Below are positions 36,235 through 46,370 of a stretch of DNA of 64,000 bases, one piece after another. Numbering within the stretch: position 1 is the stretch's first letter; each line of letters begins with the position of its first letter. A program made the position numbers and the translations under genes. Source of the DNA: an uncultured Bacteroidia bacterium (GTDB lineage: Bacteria > Bacteroidota > Bacteroidia > Bacteroidales > ML635J-15); NCBI GenBank assembly GCA_902791865.1, contig CADAXK010000004.1, forward strand, positions 248,001 through 312,000, in the 5' to 3' direction. The notes under the pieces were generated by a model. It was not told the DNA's origin, did not search any database, and was given only the letters and a program-made list of their open reading frames with translations.

Positions 36235-37539
36235 ATGACAAAAAGAATTTCGTTTCTATTAGCAATACTTTTATTTGCAAGTATAAGTGGATTTTCCCAG
36301 ACAAATAGTGATGGTACAACAATTGATGGACGTAATGCTCCGAATACAATATCTACGGCAGTTTCGTTCCTGACAATTGCCCCCGACACAAGAGGCGGTG
36401 CTCTTGGTGATGCCGGTGTTGCAACAACTCCTGATGCCAATTCTCAGCATTGGAATCCTTCGAAGTATATTTTCATTGAGAACGATTTTGGCGTATCCTT
36501 GTCATATACGCCATGGTTGCGTGCACTGGTAAGAGACATGAATTTGGCATACGTTTCTGGTTACTATAAATTCAATCCGCAAAACGCAATCGGTGCTTCG
36601 TTGTTATTCTTCGATCTTGGAAGTATGACATTCAAGGACATTAACAATTTCACCATAATGAATTTCCGCCCACGCGAGTTTTCTCTTGACATTTCGTATG
36701 CCCGTTTACTTGCAAAGAACTTCTCGGGTTCGGTTGCTATGCGTTTCATTTATAGCAATCTCACTGGCGGTCAAGACATTGCAAACGGCGTTTCTTCAAA
36801 GGCCGGAAAGTCAGTTGCAGCAGATGTATCGTTCTACTACAAGAACGATGACATTATGACAGGAAACATGAAATCATCTATCATGTGGGGTTTGAACATT
36901 TCCAACATAGGTTCAAAAATTTCGTACACATCTAACGAAAAGCGAGACTTTATCCCAACTAATTTCCGTACAGGAATCGGTTATATGTTAAGTTTCGACG
37001 AACATAACGACTTGTTGGTTACTGCAGACTTCAACAAGTTACTCGTTCCTTCTTCACCTACTTACTACAAAGCAGGAGAAGTAATGCCTAACGGTGACAC
37101 CGTAATAGCAGGCGACCAAATTATTAAATACGGAAAAGACCCCAACATATCAGTTCCTGCAGCATTGTTTACTTCGTGGTGGGATGCACCAGGCGATGCT
37201 ACCCCATTTGTTCACAACGGAAAGACATCTCGTTTCCGCGAGGAACTTGCAGAAATAACATTCTCGGTAGGTTTAGAATATTGCTACTCGAAACAATTTG
37301 CTGTCAGAATGGGATATTTCCACGAACACGCATACAAGGGCAATCGCAAGTATTTTACAATAGGTGCAGGATTGAGACTCAATGTATTCGGACTTGATTT
37401 CGCATACTTGATTCCGACAAACGGCAGGACAAGTCCATTGCAGAATACTCTTAGGTTCACTTTGACATTCGACTTTGGCGGATTGGCAAAGGAACAGCGC
37501 GACGCAAGGAAGGCAGAAAAAGAAGCAAGGAAATCATAA
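36235..37539 (+). CDS. porV: Type IX secretion system outer-membrane protein PorV (LptO)
   Basis: PorV is the FadL-like outer-membrane shuttle that carries T9SS cargo from the translocon to the attachment complex. The 434-residue product has a signal peptide (ending ISGFSQ), the family opening FLTIAPDTRGGALGDAGVATTPDANSQHWNPSK (residues about 46-78) and a 14-strand-like barrel up to LRFTLTFDFGGL. The tail is a short Lys/Glu/Ala helix. The start at MTKRIS is used because a -7 box overlaps the longer TTG alternative. It shares one base with ispF. It fits the T9SS-tagged amidase elsewhere in the window. Confidence 0.93.
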   Translation: MTKRISFLLAILLFASISGFSQTNSDGTTIDGRNAPNTISTAVSFLTIAPDTRGGALGDAGVATTPDANSQHWNPSKYIFIENDFGVSLSYTPWLRALVRDMNLAYVSGYYKFNPQNAIGASLLFFDLGSMTFKDINNFTIMNFRPREFSLDISYARLLAKNFSGSVAMRFIYSNLTGGQDIANGVSSKAGKSVAADVSFYYKNDDIMTGNMKSSIMWGLNISNIGSKISYTSNEKRDFIPTNFRTGIGYMLSFDEHNDLLVTADFNKLLVPSSPTYYKAGEVMPNGDTVIAGDQIIKYGKDPNISVPAALFTSWWDAPGDATPFVHNGKTSRFREELAEITFSVGLEYCYSKQFAVRMGYFHEHAYKGNRKYFTIGAGLRLNVFGLDFAYLIPTNGRTSPLQNTLRFTLTFDFGGLAKEQRDARKAEKEARKS

Positions 37540-38027
37540 TGTATAGAATAGGAATCGGTTACGATGTTCATAAATTAAAGGACGATTTGGATTTCTTCTT
37601 GGGAGGAATCCAAATTCCTTATAATAGGGGCTGTGTGGCGCATTCTGACGGCGATGTGCTTATACATGCAATCTGCGATGCTCTACTTGGTGCCGCCAAC
37701 TTGCGCGACATTGGTTGTCATTTTCCCGACAACGATCCGAAATACAAGGGCATCGATAGCAAAAAACTCTTGAAAGAAACATATCGCCTTGTAAAAGAAA
37801 AAGGCTATGTAATAGGCAACATTGATTCTGTAATTTCCTTGCAGAAACCAAAGATTAAACCTTTTATTCCCGAAATGCAGAAAACGCTCGCCTCTGTACT
37901 CGAAATAGACGAGTCACAAGTGTCGGTAAAGGCGACAACAACCGAAGGTCTTGGCTTCGAAGGCCGTGAAGAAGGAATAAGCGCCCAAGCTGTAGCATTG
38001 ATCAGACGGATTGATGCCCAAATGTAA
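37539..38027 (+). CDS. ispF: 2-C-methyl-D-erythritol 2,4-cyclodiphosphate synthase
   Basis: IspF cyclises CDP-ME-2-phosphate in the MEP isoprenoid pathway. The 162-residue length is standard. Zinc ligands D9, H11 and H43 are present (GYDVHKL, DVLIHAICDA), as are HSDGD and the substrate loop KATTTEGLGFEGREEGI. The ATG overlaps the porV stop (TAATG). ispE, the preceding step, lies at 51394 in this window. Confidence 0.97.
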   Translation: MYRIGIGYDVHKLKDDLDFFLGGIQIPYNRGCVAHSDGDVLIHAICDALLGAANLRDIGCHFPDNDPKYKGIDSKKLLKETYRLVKEKGYVIGNIDSVISLQKPKIKPFIPEMQKTLASVLEIDESQVSVKATTTEGLGFEGREEGISAQAVALIRRIDAQM

Positions 38028-38166
38028 TGAAAATGCCCTACCCCTTCATTAGCTTTTTGTCAATTTGACATAGAAATACATATACATTAAATGAAGTTGC
38101 ATCAATGTTGCAATAATGCAAAACATAGAGTTATTCCATTAAAATTCTTTTTTTTTATTTTAAACC

Positions 38167-38196
38167 TTGCCGTATATATTTTTTTGTATATATTTG
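38167..38196 (+). promoter_or_regulatory. Full -33/-7 promoter
   Basis: TTG at 38167-38169 and TATATTTG at 38189-38196 with the canonical 19-base gap, 24 bases before the ATG at 38221. This is the best consensus match in the window. Confidence 0.65.
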
Positions 38197-38220
38197 CAAT
38201 TTAGTAAAATTAGGTAAAGT

Positions 38221-39276
38221 ATGAGAATTAATATCAGAACTTATTACAAGTTTTTGGCAGTATGTATAGCTTTCTGCTGCATAACTTCTTTAGTATCAAA
38301 TGCTCAAACAATTGGAGGTTTAGTATTGTATCCCGAAAGCGTTGAGACATTACAGGATAACCCGACCAGTTTTGACGACCCGTTGGTTAACGGAAACGGC
38401 ATTAACATTCCCGGTTCAGCAGAAACGGAGAACAACTTCACGATTCCCGATAAGGATTTCCAATATGGAATTGCTGCAGAAGCAGGTTTTAGTTCAATGA
38501 GCAAATATTTGAATATTCCTTTGTCGATAGGTTACAAAGGTTTTTCACTTACTGTTGCCATTCCGTTTTATATTCAGAAAAAAGCGAAATATTCGCATGG
38601 ATATGTAGCCGCATACGGCGGTTTAGGTGATATAAGTGCAGAAATTTCCTACAAGTATCAATCGCAAATGTTCTTCGAGGCTATTTCCGTAACATCATCC
38701 TTCCCTACAGGAAATCAAAACAGAACAGTAAAGGGTTACATTGTTCCTATGGGTACAGGAAGTTTCGACTTCATATTCTCAAACACTTTCCAGTATAGGC
38801 ATGCATATTTCAGAGTGTATAACAATTTATCGTACCGTTTAAGCGGAAAGTGCAAACGCGACCTGACATTGTCGGTTCCATACTACGACAATGAAAATGT
38901 ATTGCGTTCCGGCAACGAAATGGTTAACTATGTAACATCCAATGGAAATTTCTTGTCGTGCAACACTTCGTTTGACTATCCAGTAATGAGCTGGATGTCG
39001 TTGCATGCAGGTTTCGCTGTAATGAATAGTTCGGCAGGAACTATTTATCACAAGCATACATATTCATGGAACGATGATGTATATGAGTTCCCAACATCAA
39101 AGTCTAATCAGGCATATACTTCCATTGATGTCAGAGCCGCAATAGCATTCTCATACTGGGGCATCGACCTTATGTGCGTATTCGCTCAACCTGTTTATGT
39201 TAAAACAGAAAACCAAAACATCAAGGATAGTCAGAAGTTTAATTTTTACATCAAGTTGTCAAAGAAAATATTCTAA
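38221..39276 (+). CDS. Outer-membrane beta-barrel protein
   Basis: The 351-residue product has a signal peptide (about 1-29, ending SLVSNAQ) and then a run of amphipathic beta strands rich in Tyr, Ser and Gly, with conserved-looking GYVAAYGGLGDISAEISYKY and the last strand KFNFYIKLSKKIF. It resembles the transporter-type barrels of Bacteroidota annotated only as outer-membrane proteins. I cannot assign a cargo. It is 3 bases in front of a surface lipoprotein gene, so the two are probably made together. Confidence 0.7.
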   Translation: MRINIRTYYKFLAVCIAFCCITSLVSNAQTIGGLVLYPESVETLQDNPTSFDDPLVNGNGINIPGSAETENNFTIPDKDFQYGIAAEAGFSSMSKYLNIPLSIGYKGFSLTVAIPFYIQKKAKYSHGYVAAYGGLGDISAEISYKYQSQMFFEAISVTSSFPTGNQNRTVKGYIVPMGTGSFDFIFSNTFQYRHAYFRVYNNLSYRLSGKCKRDLTLSVPYYDNENVLRSGNEMVNYVTSNGNFLSCNTSFDYPVMSWMSLHAGFAVMNSSAGTIYHKHTYSWNDDVYEFPTSKSNQAYTSIDVRAAIAFSYWGIDLMCVFAQPVYVKTENQNIKDSQKFNFYIKLSKKIF

Positions 39277-39279
39277 GAT

Positions 39280-41574
39280 ATGAAAAGATACCTATTTCTT
39301 GTATTTGTGGCATTTTTAGCAATGACATTCATAGTTGGATGTCATAAGGATCCTTTGGATATGGGGAAAGTCGGGTTTTTGCGTATAGAACTGAAGAAAG
39401 GCTACAAAACCATGAATAAAGGCGCTGTAGAATCGTTCTACGCAACCGTAACAGTAGCATATAGCGACGAAGAGGTCGTTTACAACTGCTTGTTTACCGA
39501 TCCAAGTAATACCGGAGTATATTCAAATGATTTGTCAGAAGGCGATAGATTGTATGTTCGTAAAGGAGAGGAATTTAAACTTATAATCGAAGCCGATATT
39601 GATGGATACCATGTAGTTGGAGAATCGGCTACTATTATATACTCCGAAGACATGGACATGTCAACTATTGAGATTGTTCTTCGTGCAGGACAGACACGAA
39701 TTGCCGTATATGCACCCAAAGACGATGAAATATTTGGCAATTATATTGTCGCATACGGTGAAATACTTGAGAACATAAGCCAGATGCCTATACGCGAGGC
39801 TGGTATTATGTGCGTGCCTAAGTCTATTTATGACTCATACGAATCTCCAGATGCTTTTACATTTGAAAATGAAAATAATAGCAGCAACTGGATAACCGAA
39901 TTTTATTATTCAGAAAGCCAAGACGAAGGTGATGTATCATCAGTATCAAAGTTTTCTGTTGTTCTTAGAGGACTTGAGCCAAATACAAGATACTGCATGA
40001 GGGCTTTCACATTTTCGGAGGGTGACTCTTCTTTGAATTACTGCTACAGTAGAGTTATTGAATTTTCTACAAATAACAATGTTGCTCACGACATAAGTGT
40101 TGTTACCAATGATGCTGATAATATAACAATCGAAAGCGTTGATGTAGCAGGTCGCGTAGTTCTGCTTGATGGAAATTCTGCCGACAGTGTAACAAACATG
40201 GGATTTATTTTCGATACTTACGATAATTACGTTGCAAATTCATCTAATCTCGACTATTATCGTAACAATTCATTTACATATCCAGCATCTGAAGTCACTC
40301 CTCGCGATGATGTCATCGTATTCAGTTCAACAGTAGAAGGACTTTCAGAAGGTGGCACTTATGTATTCCGCGCATACGCAATTTTCCGCGACCAGCCGTA
40401 TTATGGAACAGTAAAGATGTTTGCAGTTCCCCAGGATCCAGCAAACATAAGGATACAGTCAGACGAAGTTTCCTCAGTGCTGACTTCGGCGTATGTTGAT
40501 TTGCAAGGCAATATTATCAACGATGCTGGATACGATTTCTCTGAAATAGGATTCAAGTATGTATTTATTGATGCAGGTACATCTGCTCCTACAAGTTTGA
40601 GCGATCTTACAGAAACTGCTAGAGGTTCAATTATGTCTGGTCGATTCTCTTCTAGGGTTAACCTGCCTATAGTAAACAAGATTATGTACTATGTGCCATA
40701 CGCAATTACAACTACTGGATACACTGCATACGGAGATATGTCATCTGCCGTGTCAATCGAACCAGCAAATGTACCAAGTGTAACGTTGCAACAGGATAAC
40801 TTGAGCAGTCGTACCACTCATTCACTTACAGTATCATGCTATGTGGATGCTAATGGTAGAAGCGATTGTGAATGTGGAATTGTCTTTGTGACAGACACTG
40901 CCGACCATGCTTCCTACGATACGGTAAGAAAGGTTTCTTCATCGAGCGGAACAGAGGAATTTGTTCTTAACGGATTGAGAAAGGGAACATCGTACACATA
41001 TTGGGCATACATAAGGGTTGTCGATGAATTCATAACAACAAGTGATTACACGGCGACTACCATGGCAGAAGGAGACAGAGGCCCAGGTGGTGGTATAATT
41101 TTCTATGCTGACGATACAAATGGTTTTGCCCTTGAATATTTAATACCAGGTGGAAATGGTCCCGATCAGGAAGAAGGTGACTCTGTAATTTGGGGATCAA
41201 CTGCGGGCATAGCTTTGAATACAGATGCTCCAAGTTCAATAACTGTTTCTGGTAGAACAAATACCGAAGCAATTGTAAGTTACCACAATTCTATTGGATT
41301 CACGGAAGACTACGCAGCACTCAAGTGTTACCAATCAACACAAGGTGGCAAGAACGACTGGTATCTGCCTACAAGTGTAGAAATGCAAGCCTTGATTGAT
41401 TATACGAACAATAGCGACAATGAATTATCTTATTCTCAGGGTGGTTTATGGACTTCTGACGAACAGAATGCTAGTAATGCAGTAGCATTTGTAGAAGGTT
41501 CCAATTGGACATTGGAACAAGGAACTGTATCAAAAGGACAGCCATTGAACTATGTCATGGTAAGAAGATTTTAG
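39280..41574 (+). CDS. Multi-domain surface lipoprotein with C-terminal DUF1566 domain
   Basis: The 764-residue product has a lipobox (TFIVGCHKD, about 18-26). Four or so fibronectin-III-like modules follow, each ending in a loop such as GLEPNTRYCMRAFTF, LSEGGTYVFRAYAIF and LRKGTSYTYWAYIRV. From about residue 600 there is a DUF1566/Lcl_C domain: GPGGGIIFYADD, then ALKCYQSTQGGKNDWYLPTSVEM, WTSDEQNASNAV. Surface display is expected. It shares architecture with the Fib_succ_major protein at 711 but not its repeats. Co-transcribed with the barrel in front. Confidence 0.85.
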   Translation: MKRYLFLVFVAFLAMTFIVGCHKDPLDMGKVGFLRIELKKGYKTMNKGAVESFYATVTVAYSDEEVVYNCLFTDPSNTGVYSNDLSEGDRLYVRKGEEFKLIIEADIDGYHVVGESATIIYSEDMDMSTIEIVLRAGQTRIAVYAPKDDEIFGNYIVAYGEILENISQMPIREAGIMCVPKSIYDSYESPDAFTFENENNSSNWITEFYYSESQDEGDVSSVSKFSVVLRGLEPNTRYCMRAFTFSEGDSSLNYCYSRVIEFSTNNNVAHDISVVTNDADNITIESVDVAGRVVLLDGNSADSVTNMGFIFDTYDNYVANSSNLDYYRNNSFTYPASEVTPRDDVIVFSSTVEGLSEGGTYVFRAYAIFRDQPYYGTVKMFAVPQDPANIRIQSDEVSSVLTSAYVDLQGNIINDAGYDFSEIGFKYVFIDAGTSAPTSLSDLTETARGSIMSGRFSSRVNLPIVNKIMYYVPYAITTTGYTAYGDMSSAVSIEPANVPSVTLQQDNLSSRTTHSLTVSCYVDANGRSDCECGIVFVTDTADHASYDTVRKVSSSSGTEEFVLNGLRKGTSYTYWAYIRVVDEFITTSDYTATTMAEGDRGPGGGIIFYADDTNGFALEYLIPGGNGPDQEEGDSVIWGSTAGIALNTDAPSSITVSGRTNTEAIVSYHNSIGFTEDYAALKCYQSTQGGKNDWYLPTSVEMQALIDYTNNSDNELSYSQGGLWTSDEQNASNAVAFVEGSNWTLEQGTVSKGQPLNYVMVRRF

Positions 41575-41593
41575 TTTAAAATATGATGAATAA

Positions 41594-41623
41594 ATAGGGG
41601 CTGTCCAGCAAGGCAGCCCCTAT
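41594..41623 (+). terminator. Strong Rho-independent terminator
   Basis: Perfect 10-bp stem ATAGGGGCTG / CAGCCCCTAT with a 10-base loop and a T-run, 19 bases after the stop. Confidence 0.9.
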
Positions 41624-41751
41624 ATTTTTTAATGATATGGAGATTGCGTATGAATTAATGATGCAAAATTAGTGTTTAGGTTAAATGTAAAGAATACCCA
41701 TTTGTAGTGAAATTTTGCATCCCAACCACCATTTGTTGTGATTCTCTGTTG

Positions 41752-41982
41752 TTATTTCTTACTTTTCAGTATTTCGTATATATCTTGAACCGTTTTCATC
41801 CTCTCGATTTCAGCATCGCTGATTTCGATATCGAATTGTTCTTCCATATCTAGCACAATGTCAACTATACGAGCTGAATTTATCTTCAGGTCGTCTTTTA
41901 GATTCATTTCTGGAGTAAAATTATCCCAAACCTTGTCATCAAATGTGTACTTTTTCAGTACTTCTATTATTCTTTCTTCCAT
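41752..41982 (-). CDS. Acyl-carrier-protein-like protein
   Basis: The 76-residue acidic protein has the four-helix ACP pattern, with S36 in DLKINSARIVDIVLDMEEQF as the phosphopantetheine site (usually DSLD in AcpP, here NSAR). The C-terminal MKTVQDIYEIL is typical of ACP. It lies 7 bases behind uvrA and has no fatty-acid or polyketide genes nearby, so it is a secondary ACP rather than the main AcpP. The partner enzyme is unknown. Confidence 0.88.
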   Translation of the reverse strand: MEERIIEVLKKYTFDDKVWDNFTPEMNLKDDLKINSARIVDIVLDMEEQFDIEISDAEIERMKTVQDIYEILKSKK

Positions 41983-41989
41983 GATTTTA

Positions 41990-44773
41990 TTATTTTATAA
42001 AATTATACAATATTTTTCCAGTTACTGATTCCTTGCATTTTAGCAAGTCGGCTGGTGTGCCTTCGAATACAAGATTTCCGCCATCTTTTCCGCCATCGGG
42101 ACCTAAGTCTATTATCCAGTCGGCAAATTTGATTACTTCCGGATTGTGTTCAATTATAATTAGCGTATGACCTTTCTGACGCATGATTTCCATGGCTTTC
42201 AGCAGTTTGTTGATGTCGTGGAAGTGCAGACCTGTGGTCGGTTCATCAAAAATGAAGATTGTCGGTTCTGAATTCTCCATGCTGAGGAAAGTCGCCAGTT
42301 TTATTCGTTGGCTTTCGCCACCGCTGAGCGTACTCGATGGTTGCCCCATTTTAAGGTAACCAAGTCCAACATTGATGTAGTTCTGAAGTAGGGAAACAAT
42401 GTTCTTTTCCAGTTTGCCATCGCCTTGTGCAAAAAAGTCAACAGCCTCCTTTATGCTCATTTCCAGAATGTCGTAAATGTTTTTGTCACGATATTTTATT
42501 TCAAGGATTTCGTCCTTGAAACGCTTGCCGTTGCAAGCCTCGCATACAAGGTGTATATCCGACATGAACTGCATTTCAACTGTTATTTCTCCTTCTCCCT
42601 GACAAACTTCGCAGCGCCCACCTTCGGAATTGAACGAAAAGTGTGAAGCTTTCAAGCCGTTGAGTTTTGCGGTCTTTTGTTCTGCGAAAAGTTTGCGAAT
42701 TTCATCAAATGCCTTGATGTAAATCGCAGGATTTGAACGGCTTGATTTTGCAATAGGGTTCTGATCGACATATTCTATGTTTTTAATCATTTTAATGTCG
42801 CCAGATATCTGGTCGAAGTCACCTGTCTTGTCTGCCGAAACACCAAGTTCCCTGCGAATAGCAGGATATAGGATGCCTTTTACTAGGCTTGTCTTTCCCG
42901 AACCACTAACGCCGGTAATTACGGTTGCTACGTTGAGAGGGAAAGTTACTGTAATGTTTTTCAAGTTGTTGAGGCGCGCTCCTTCTATCTTAATGGAATT
43001 ACGCCACTTGAGAGGTCTTTCGTTCTTGGGGTTCTGCAGTTCCCCACGAAGATATTTCGCGGTAAGAGTATCAGCCTTCTCAAGCATCTTTATATTGCCT
43101 TCGAATACCACTTCGCCGCCAAATTCACCAGCAAGCGGACCGATGTCGATTATATGATCGGCAGCACGGATTATCGCTTCGTCGTGTTCTACTACGACCA
43201 CTGTATTTTTCTTGTCCCTAAGTTTCTTCAGGATGGTTATGAGATTCTGCGTGTCGCGCTCATGCAGACCGATGCTTGGTTCATCGAGCACATACAGCGA
43301 ACCGACAAGACCAGATCCGAAGACTGTAGCCAAACTCATGCGTTGCGATTCTCCTCCCGAAAGTGTGGATGCCGTGCGGTTCAGCGTAAGGTAGCCAAGT
43401 CCGACTTCCATCATTGATTCCAACCTTACGCGTATTTCTTCACGCAAACGAGAAGATGCCTGCTCTTCAAACTCATTTAATTCCAGATTGTTGAAAAAAG
43501 TTACAAGCTCATTTATTGGCATATCGATAAGATCGCCAATGCTTTTACCATTAATTTTGACATACAAGGCTTCTTTTTTCAATCGTTTGCCATGACAATC
43601 AGGACAAGTTGTTTTGCCTCTGTACCTTGATATAAGCACACGATTCTGTATCTTATATTTCTGAGTTTCAAGATAATCGAAGAAATCTCGGATTCCATAT
43701 ATTCCATGAGCCTTGTCGCCATTCCATAATATGTCTTTCTCCTCTTCCGTCAGCTGATAATACGGACGATGTATTGGAAATTTGATTTTTGCGCTGCTTA
43801 TCATGAAGTCGTGGTTCCATTGCTTCATGACATCTCCACGCCAGCAGAAAACGGCTCCATCGTATATGCTCATGCCCTTGTTTGGAATCACCAGGTCTTC
43901 ATCGATGCCGAGAACTTTTCCAAATCCTTCACAGGTAGGGCAAGCCCCTATGGGATTATTGAAACTAAACAGGTTGACTGATGGATGCTCGAATGTTATG
44001 CCATCGGCTTCAAAGCGATTGGAGAATGAATGCTGAGTAAGATTTTCGCCATATTCGTAGACAAAGCACTCGCCCTTCCCTTCGAAAAATGCAGTTTGCA
44101 CCGAATCTGCAATTCTTCCGACAAACGACTCTTCTGTTTTCACAGCAAGTCGGTCAAGGACAATGTGTATTGTTTCTCCCAAATCCATCACATCCGTTAT
44201 TTCATCGGTACGTTTAATTTCGCCATTGCATACGAATCTTGTATAGCCTTGCTTGGCAATCAGCGAAAGTTGTTCGGCTTTTTTCTGTTTTGTATTGAAG
44301 GTGTATGGAAAGCAAATTAGGACTATTGTTCCTTCGGGCATCGATGTTATCATGTTGATTACATCGTTTGTGCTATGGCTCTTTACCTCCTGCCCCGAAA
44401 TTGGCGAATAGGTTTTTCCAATTCTGGCGAACAAAAGTTTCAGGTAGTCGTAAATTTCGGTTGAAGTGCCTACAGTAGAGCGTGGATTTCGAGTGTTTAC
44501 CTTTTGGCGAATGGCAATTGTAGGAGGAATTCCGTCGATAAAATCAACCTCTGGTTTGTGCATCTTGCCTAAAAACTGGCGAGCATACGAAGACAGGCTT
44601 TCCACATATCTGCGTTGTCCTTCGGCAAATAGAGTGTCGAATGCTAATGATGATTTTCCCGAACCAGACAAGCCAGTTATTACAACGAGCTTGTTACGAG
44701 GTATTTCGAGGCTTATGTCCTTTAAGTTGTTTACTTTTACACCTTTAAGTGTAATAAATTCCTTGTCTGCCAT
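41990..44773 (-). CDS. uvrA: Excinuclease ABC subunit A
   Basis: UvrA scans DNA for bulky damage and loads UvrB. The start at [11 protein letters not shown] gives 927 residues, about normal; a 29-residue longer frame adds no homologous sequence. Both ABC modules are complete: Walker [13 protein letters not shown] and [13 protein letters not shown]; signatures [12 protein letters not shown] and [12 protein letters not shown]; zinc modules CPTCEGFG...CPDCHGKR and CEVCQGEG...CEACNGKR. The ACP gene follows closely and may be co-transcribed. Confidence 0.98.
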   Translation of the reverse strand: MADKEFITLKGVKVNNLKDISLEIPRNKLVVITGLSGSGKSSLAFDTLFAEGQRRYVESLSSYARQFLGKMHKPEVDFIDGIPPTIAIRQKVNTRNPRSTVGTSTEIYDYLKLLFARIGKTYSPISGQEVKSHSTNDVINMITSMPEGTIVLICFPYTFNTKQKKAEQLSLIAKQGYTRFVCNGEIKRTDEITDVMDLGETIHIVLDRLAVKTEESFVGRIADSVQTAFFEGKGECFVYEYGENLTQHSFSNRFEADGITFEHPSVNLFSFNNPIGACPTCEGFGKVLGIDEDLVIPNKGMSIYDGAVFCWRGDVMKQWNHDFMISSAKIKFPIHRPYYQLTEEEKDILWNGDKAHGIYGIRDFFDYLETQKYKIQNRVLISRYRGKTTCPDCHGKRLKKEALYVKINGKSIGDLIDMPINELVTFFNNLELNEFEEQASSRLREEIRVRLESMMEVGLGYLTLNRTASTLSGGESQRMSLATVFGSGLVGSLYVLDEPSIGLHERDTQNLITILKKLRDKKNTVVVVEHDEAIIRAADHIIDIGPLAGEFGGEVVFEGNIKMLEKADTLTAKYLRGELQNPKNERPLKWRNSIKIEGARLNNLKNITVTFPLNVATVITGVSGSGKTSLVKGILYPAIRRELGVSADKTGDFDQISGDIKMIKNIEYVDQNPIAKSSRSNPAIYIKAFDEIRKLFAEQKTAKLNGLKASHFSFNSEGGRCEVCQGEGEITVEMQFMSDIHLVCEACNGKRFKDEILEIKYRDKNIYDILEMSIKEAVDFFAQGDGKLEKNIVSLLQNYINVGLGYLKMGQPSSTLSGGESQRIKLATFLSMENSEPTIFIFDEPTTGLHFHDINKLLKAMEIMRQKGHTLIIIEHNPEVIKFADWIIDLGPDGGKDGGNLVFEGTPADLLKCKESVTGKILYNFIK

Positions 44774-44928
44774 TTCCTGCGCCAAAAATTTTGCAAAGTA
44801 AGTAATTTTTTTGCGAATAGAATAGATGTTAATTAGGCAAAGATTCTTTTTCGCTTGCAATCGTTTCCTTTTATGAAATCGAAGTGAATGAAAATATTAA
44901 TCATCCACTTTTCAATGCAACTAAATAT

Positions 44929-46038
44929 TTATTGCAAATTGTCATTTGTTAGTTTATAGTCTTGTATTAACGCCTCGCAAAGCCACTTCGCCAACGCCTG
45001 ACGGTTATTATGATCGAGCAAACGCTTACGGTCACGGTCGTTGTTAATGTTACCAGCTTCCATGAACGCAGCAGGTGGAATCACCTTTTTGATAACTAAC
45101 AAATTGCGCTCGTCAACCGAACCGAAATATCCACGATTGGGTTGGAACTTTGCATATTTCTGACGAAACACATTGTACATCCTTTCGGCAAGTGCCTTGC
45201 CCTTGATACTGCCATGACAATAGTAGAAAAAAGCATCCACACGTGTAGCACTACTGCGCGAATCAATATGAATCTCCACAACTCGCTGATACTTTGCAGA
45301 CTTGTTGGCATAATACAACCTATTCACAGCCTCGGCACGCTCCACAAGACGAGTTGTATGGTCGCGACTTATTTCTACACCCGGATAACAATATTCGTCA
45401 TAATCAATCTTTAGTATTCTGCCATCGCGAATGCCATCATCTGGGTCATCAATTATCATGTAAACCTTTCCAGACTGTTCCTCTATGCACCGCGCAAGCC
45501 TCAAGGTAATGTCGTAGGCATACTCGTCCTCCGAAATCATAACACCATCGACGTATGAAGTTGCTCCTGGGTCGGGACCACCGTGACCAGCAATAAGATA
45601 GAAAATTGCACCTTTGAGAGCTGTTCCCTTTATAGTATCGGCAATGCGAAGTTCCATTTTCACCTGCGGCATAGGCTGCGCAGCCGTATCAATGACACTA
45701 ATAGGCGGAACGGAATCGGAAAATGCCGCTGTATCTGGCTTTATGCATAGTTGCGGCACGGTATCAATAACAACCACATGCTCAGGTTCGGCCACATTGT
45801 GCTTTGAGGGAAGGATATATGTCTCACCAAGAATCAACTGGTCCTCCTGCTGAATCTTATCCTTATTTATCTCAAGAAAATCATGGTAGTAATCTTTTGC
45901 CTCGTAGCCGTTTTCACGGAGAATCTTGTAGATTCCGTCACCTTGCTTGGCAACAACCGTGCGCACCGAATCACTCTGCGCCGACGCCAGCGAAGCAAAA
46001 CAAATGCACAAAAGCAAAAATATAAGTCTCATTTTCAT
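44929..46038 (-). CDS. N-acetylmuramoyl-L-alanine amidase (Amidase_3) with N-terminal LysM-like region
   Basis: The 369-residue periplasmic protein has a signal peptide (ending LASAQ), then a LysM-like segment (VVAKQGDGIYKILRENGY, QLILGETYILP; about 27-80), a Pro/Asp linker, and an Amidase_3 domain from about 145. Zinc and catalytic residues appear in IAGHGGPDPGA, SEDEYAYDI, VEIHIDSRS and MEAGNINN. It should cut the MurNAc-L-Ala bond during division or turnover. The start is uncertain: ATGs at 46047, 46038 and 46032 are possible, and the promoter box at 46045 argues against the first. Confidence 0.9.
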   Translation of the reverse strand: MKMRLIFLLLCICFASLASAQSDSVRTVVAKQGDGIYKILRENGYEAKDYYHDFLEINKDKIQQEDQLILGETYILPSKHNVAEPEHVVVIDTVPQLCIKPDTAAFSDSVPPISVIDTAAQPMPQVKMELRIADTIKGTALKGAIFYLIAGHGGPDPGATSYVDGVMISEDEYAYDITLRLARCIEEQSGKVYMIIDDPDDGIRDGRILKIDYDEYCYPGVEISRDHTTRLVERAEAVNRLYYANKSAKYQRVVEIHIDSRSSATRVDAFFYYCHGSIKGKALAERMYNVFRQKYAKFQPNRGYFGSVDERNLLVIKKVIPPAAFMEAGNINNDRDRKRLLDHNNRQALAKWLCEALIQDYKLTNDNLQ

Positions 46039-46044
46039 CGTCTG

Positions 46045-46052
46045 CAAAATTA
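46045..46052 (-). promoter_or_regulatory. -7 box of the Amidase_3 gene
   Basis: Minus-strand TAATTTTG. It overlaps the earliest possible ATG, which suggests that translation starts at 46038 or 46032. Confidence 0.4.
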
Positions 46053-46271
46053 CGGACTGAGTTCAGACATACCAACAAGTTGCATCCAAAGATTTTAACG
46101 CGGAGCTGTTGAACAAAGAATGGAAAAACATACTAATATTTTACCTCTGTTTTTGCAACAAAAAAGTAGTTTTTAATTTTTCTTCCATAATACGACTTAA
46201 CAAAATGTTAAAATCAAGGAATTTTTGTTAAAATTTTAACGTATAATATTTATTACCAATAATTTATATTT

Positions 46272-46370
46272 TAGCAAAACTTGTAAATTTTTCTTTGAAA
46301 AACCTAGTAAAACTTGTAAATTTGCAACGAAAAAAGGTAGTAAAACTTGTATCTGAAACTTTTGACACAT
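46272..46370 (+). repeat. 33-bp tandem array upstream of DUF4143 ATPase 1
   Basis: Three exact-period 33-bp units start at 46272, 46305 and 46338. Each begins TAGYAAAACTTGTAAAT or a close variant; the second half differs. Unit 2 contains TAAATTTG (46317-46324), a good -7 box for the ATPase gene, whose ATG at 46369 overlaps the end of unit 3. The bases before the array (46048-46271) are AT-rich and show no gene. Confidence 0.9.
46317..46324 (+). promoter_or_regulatory. -7 box inside the 33-bp array
   Basis: TAAATTTG within unit 2, 45 bases before the ATG at 46369. The same box is present in the first downstream unit. Confidence 0.45.

Noticed and set aside
44774..44860. Upstream extension of uvrA by 29 codons
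   Set aside because: The extension has no UvrA-like sequence, and the ATG at 44773 gives the usual N-terminus.
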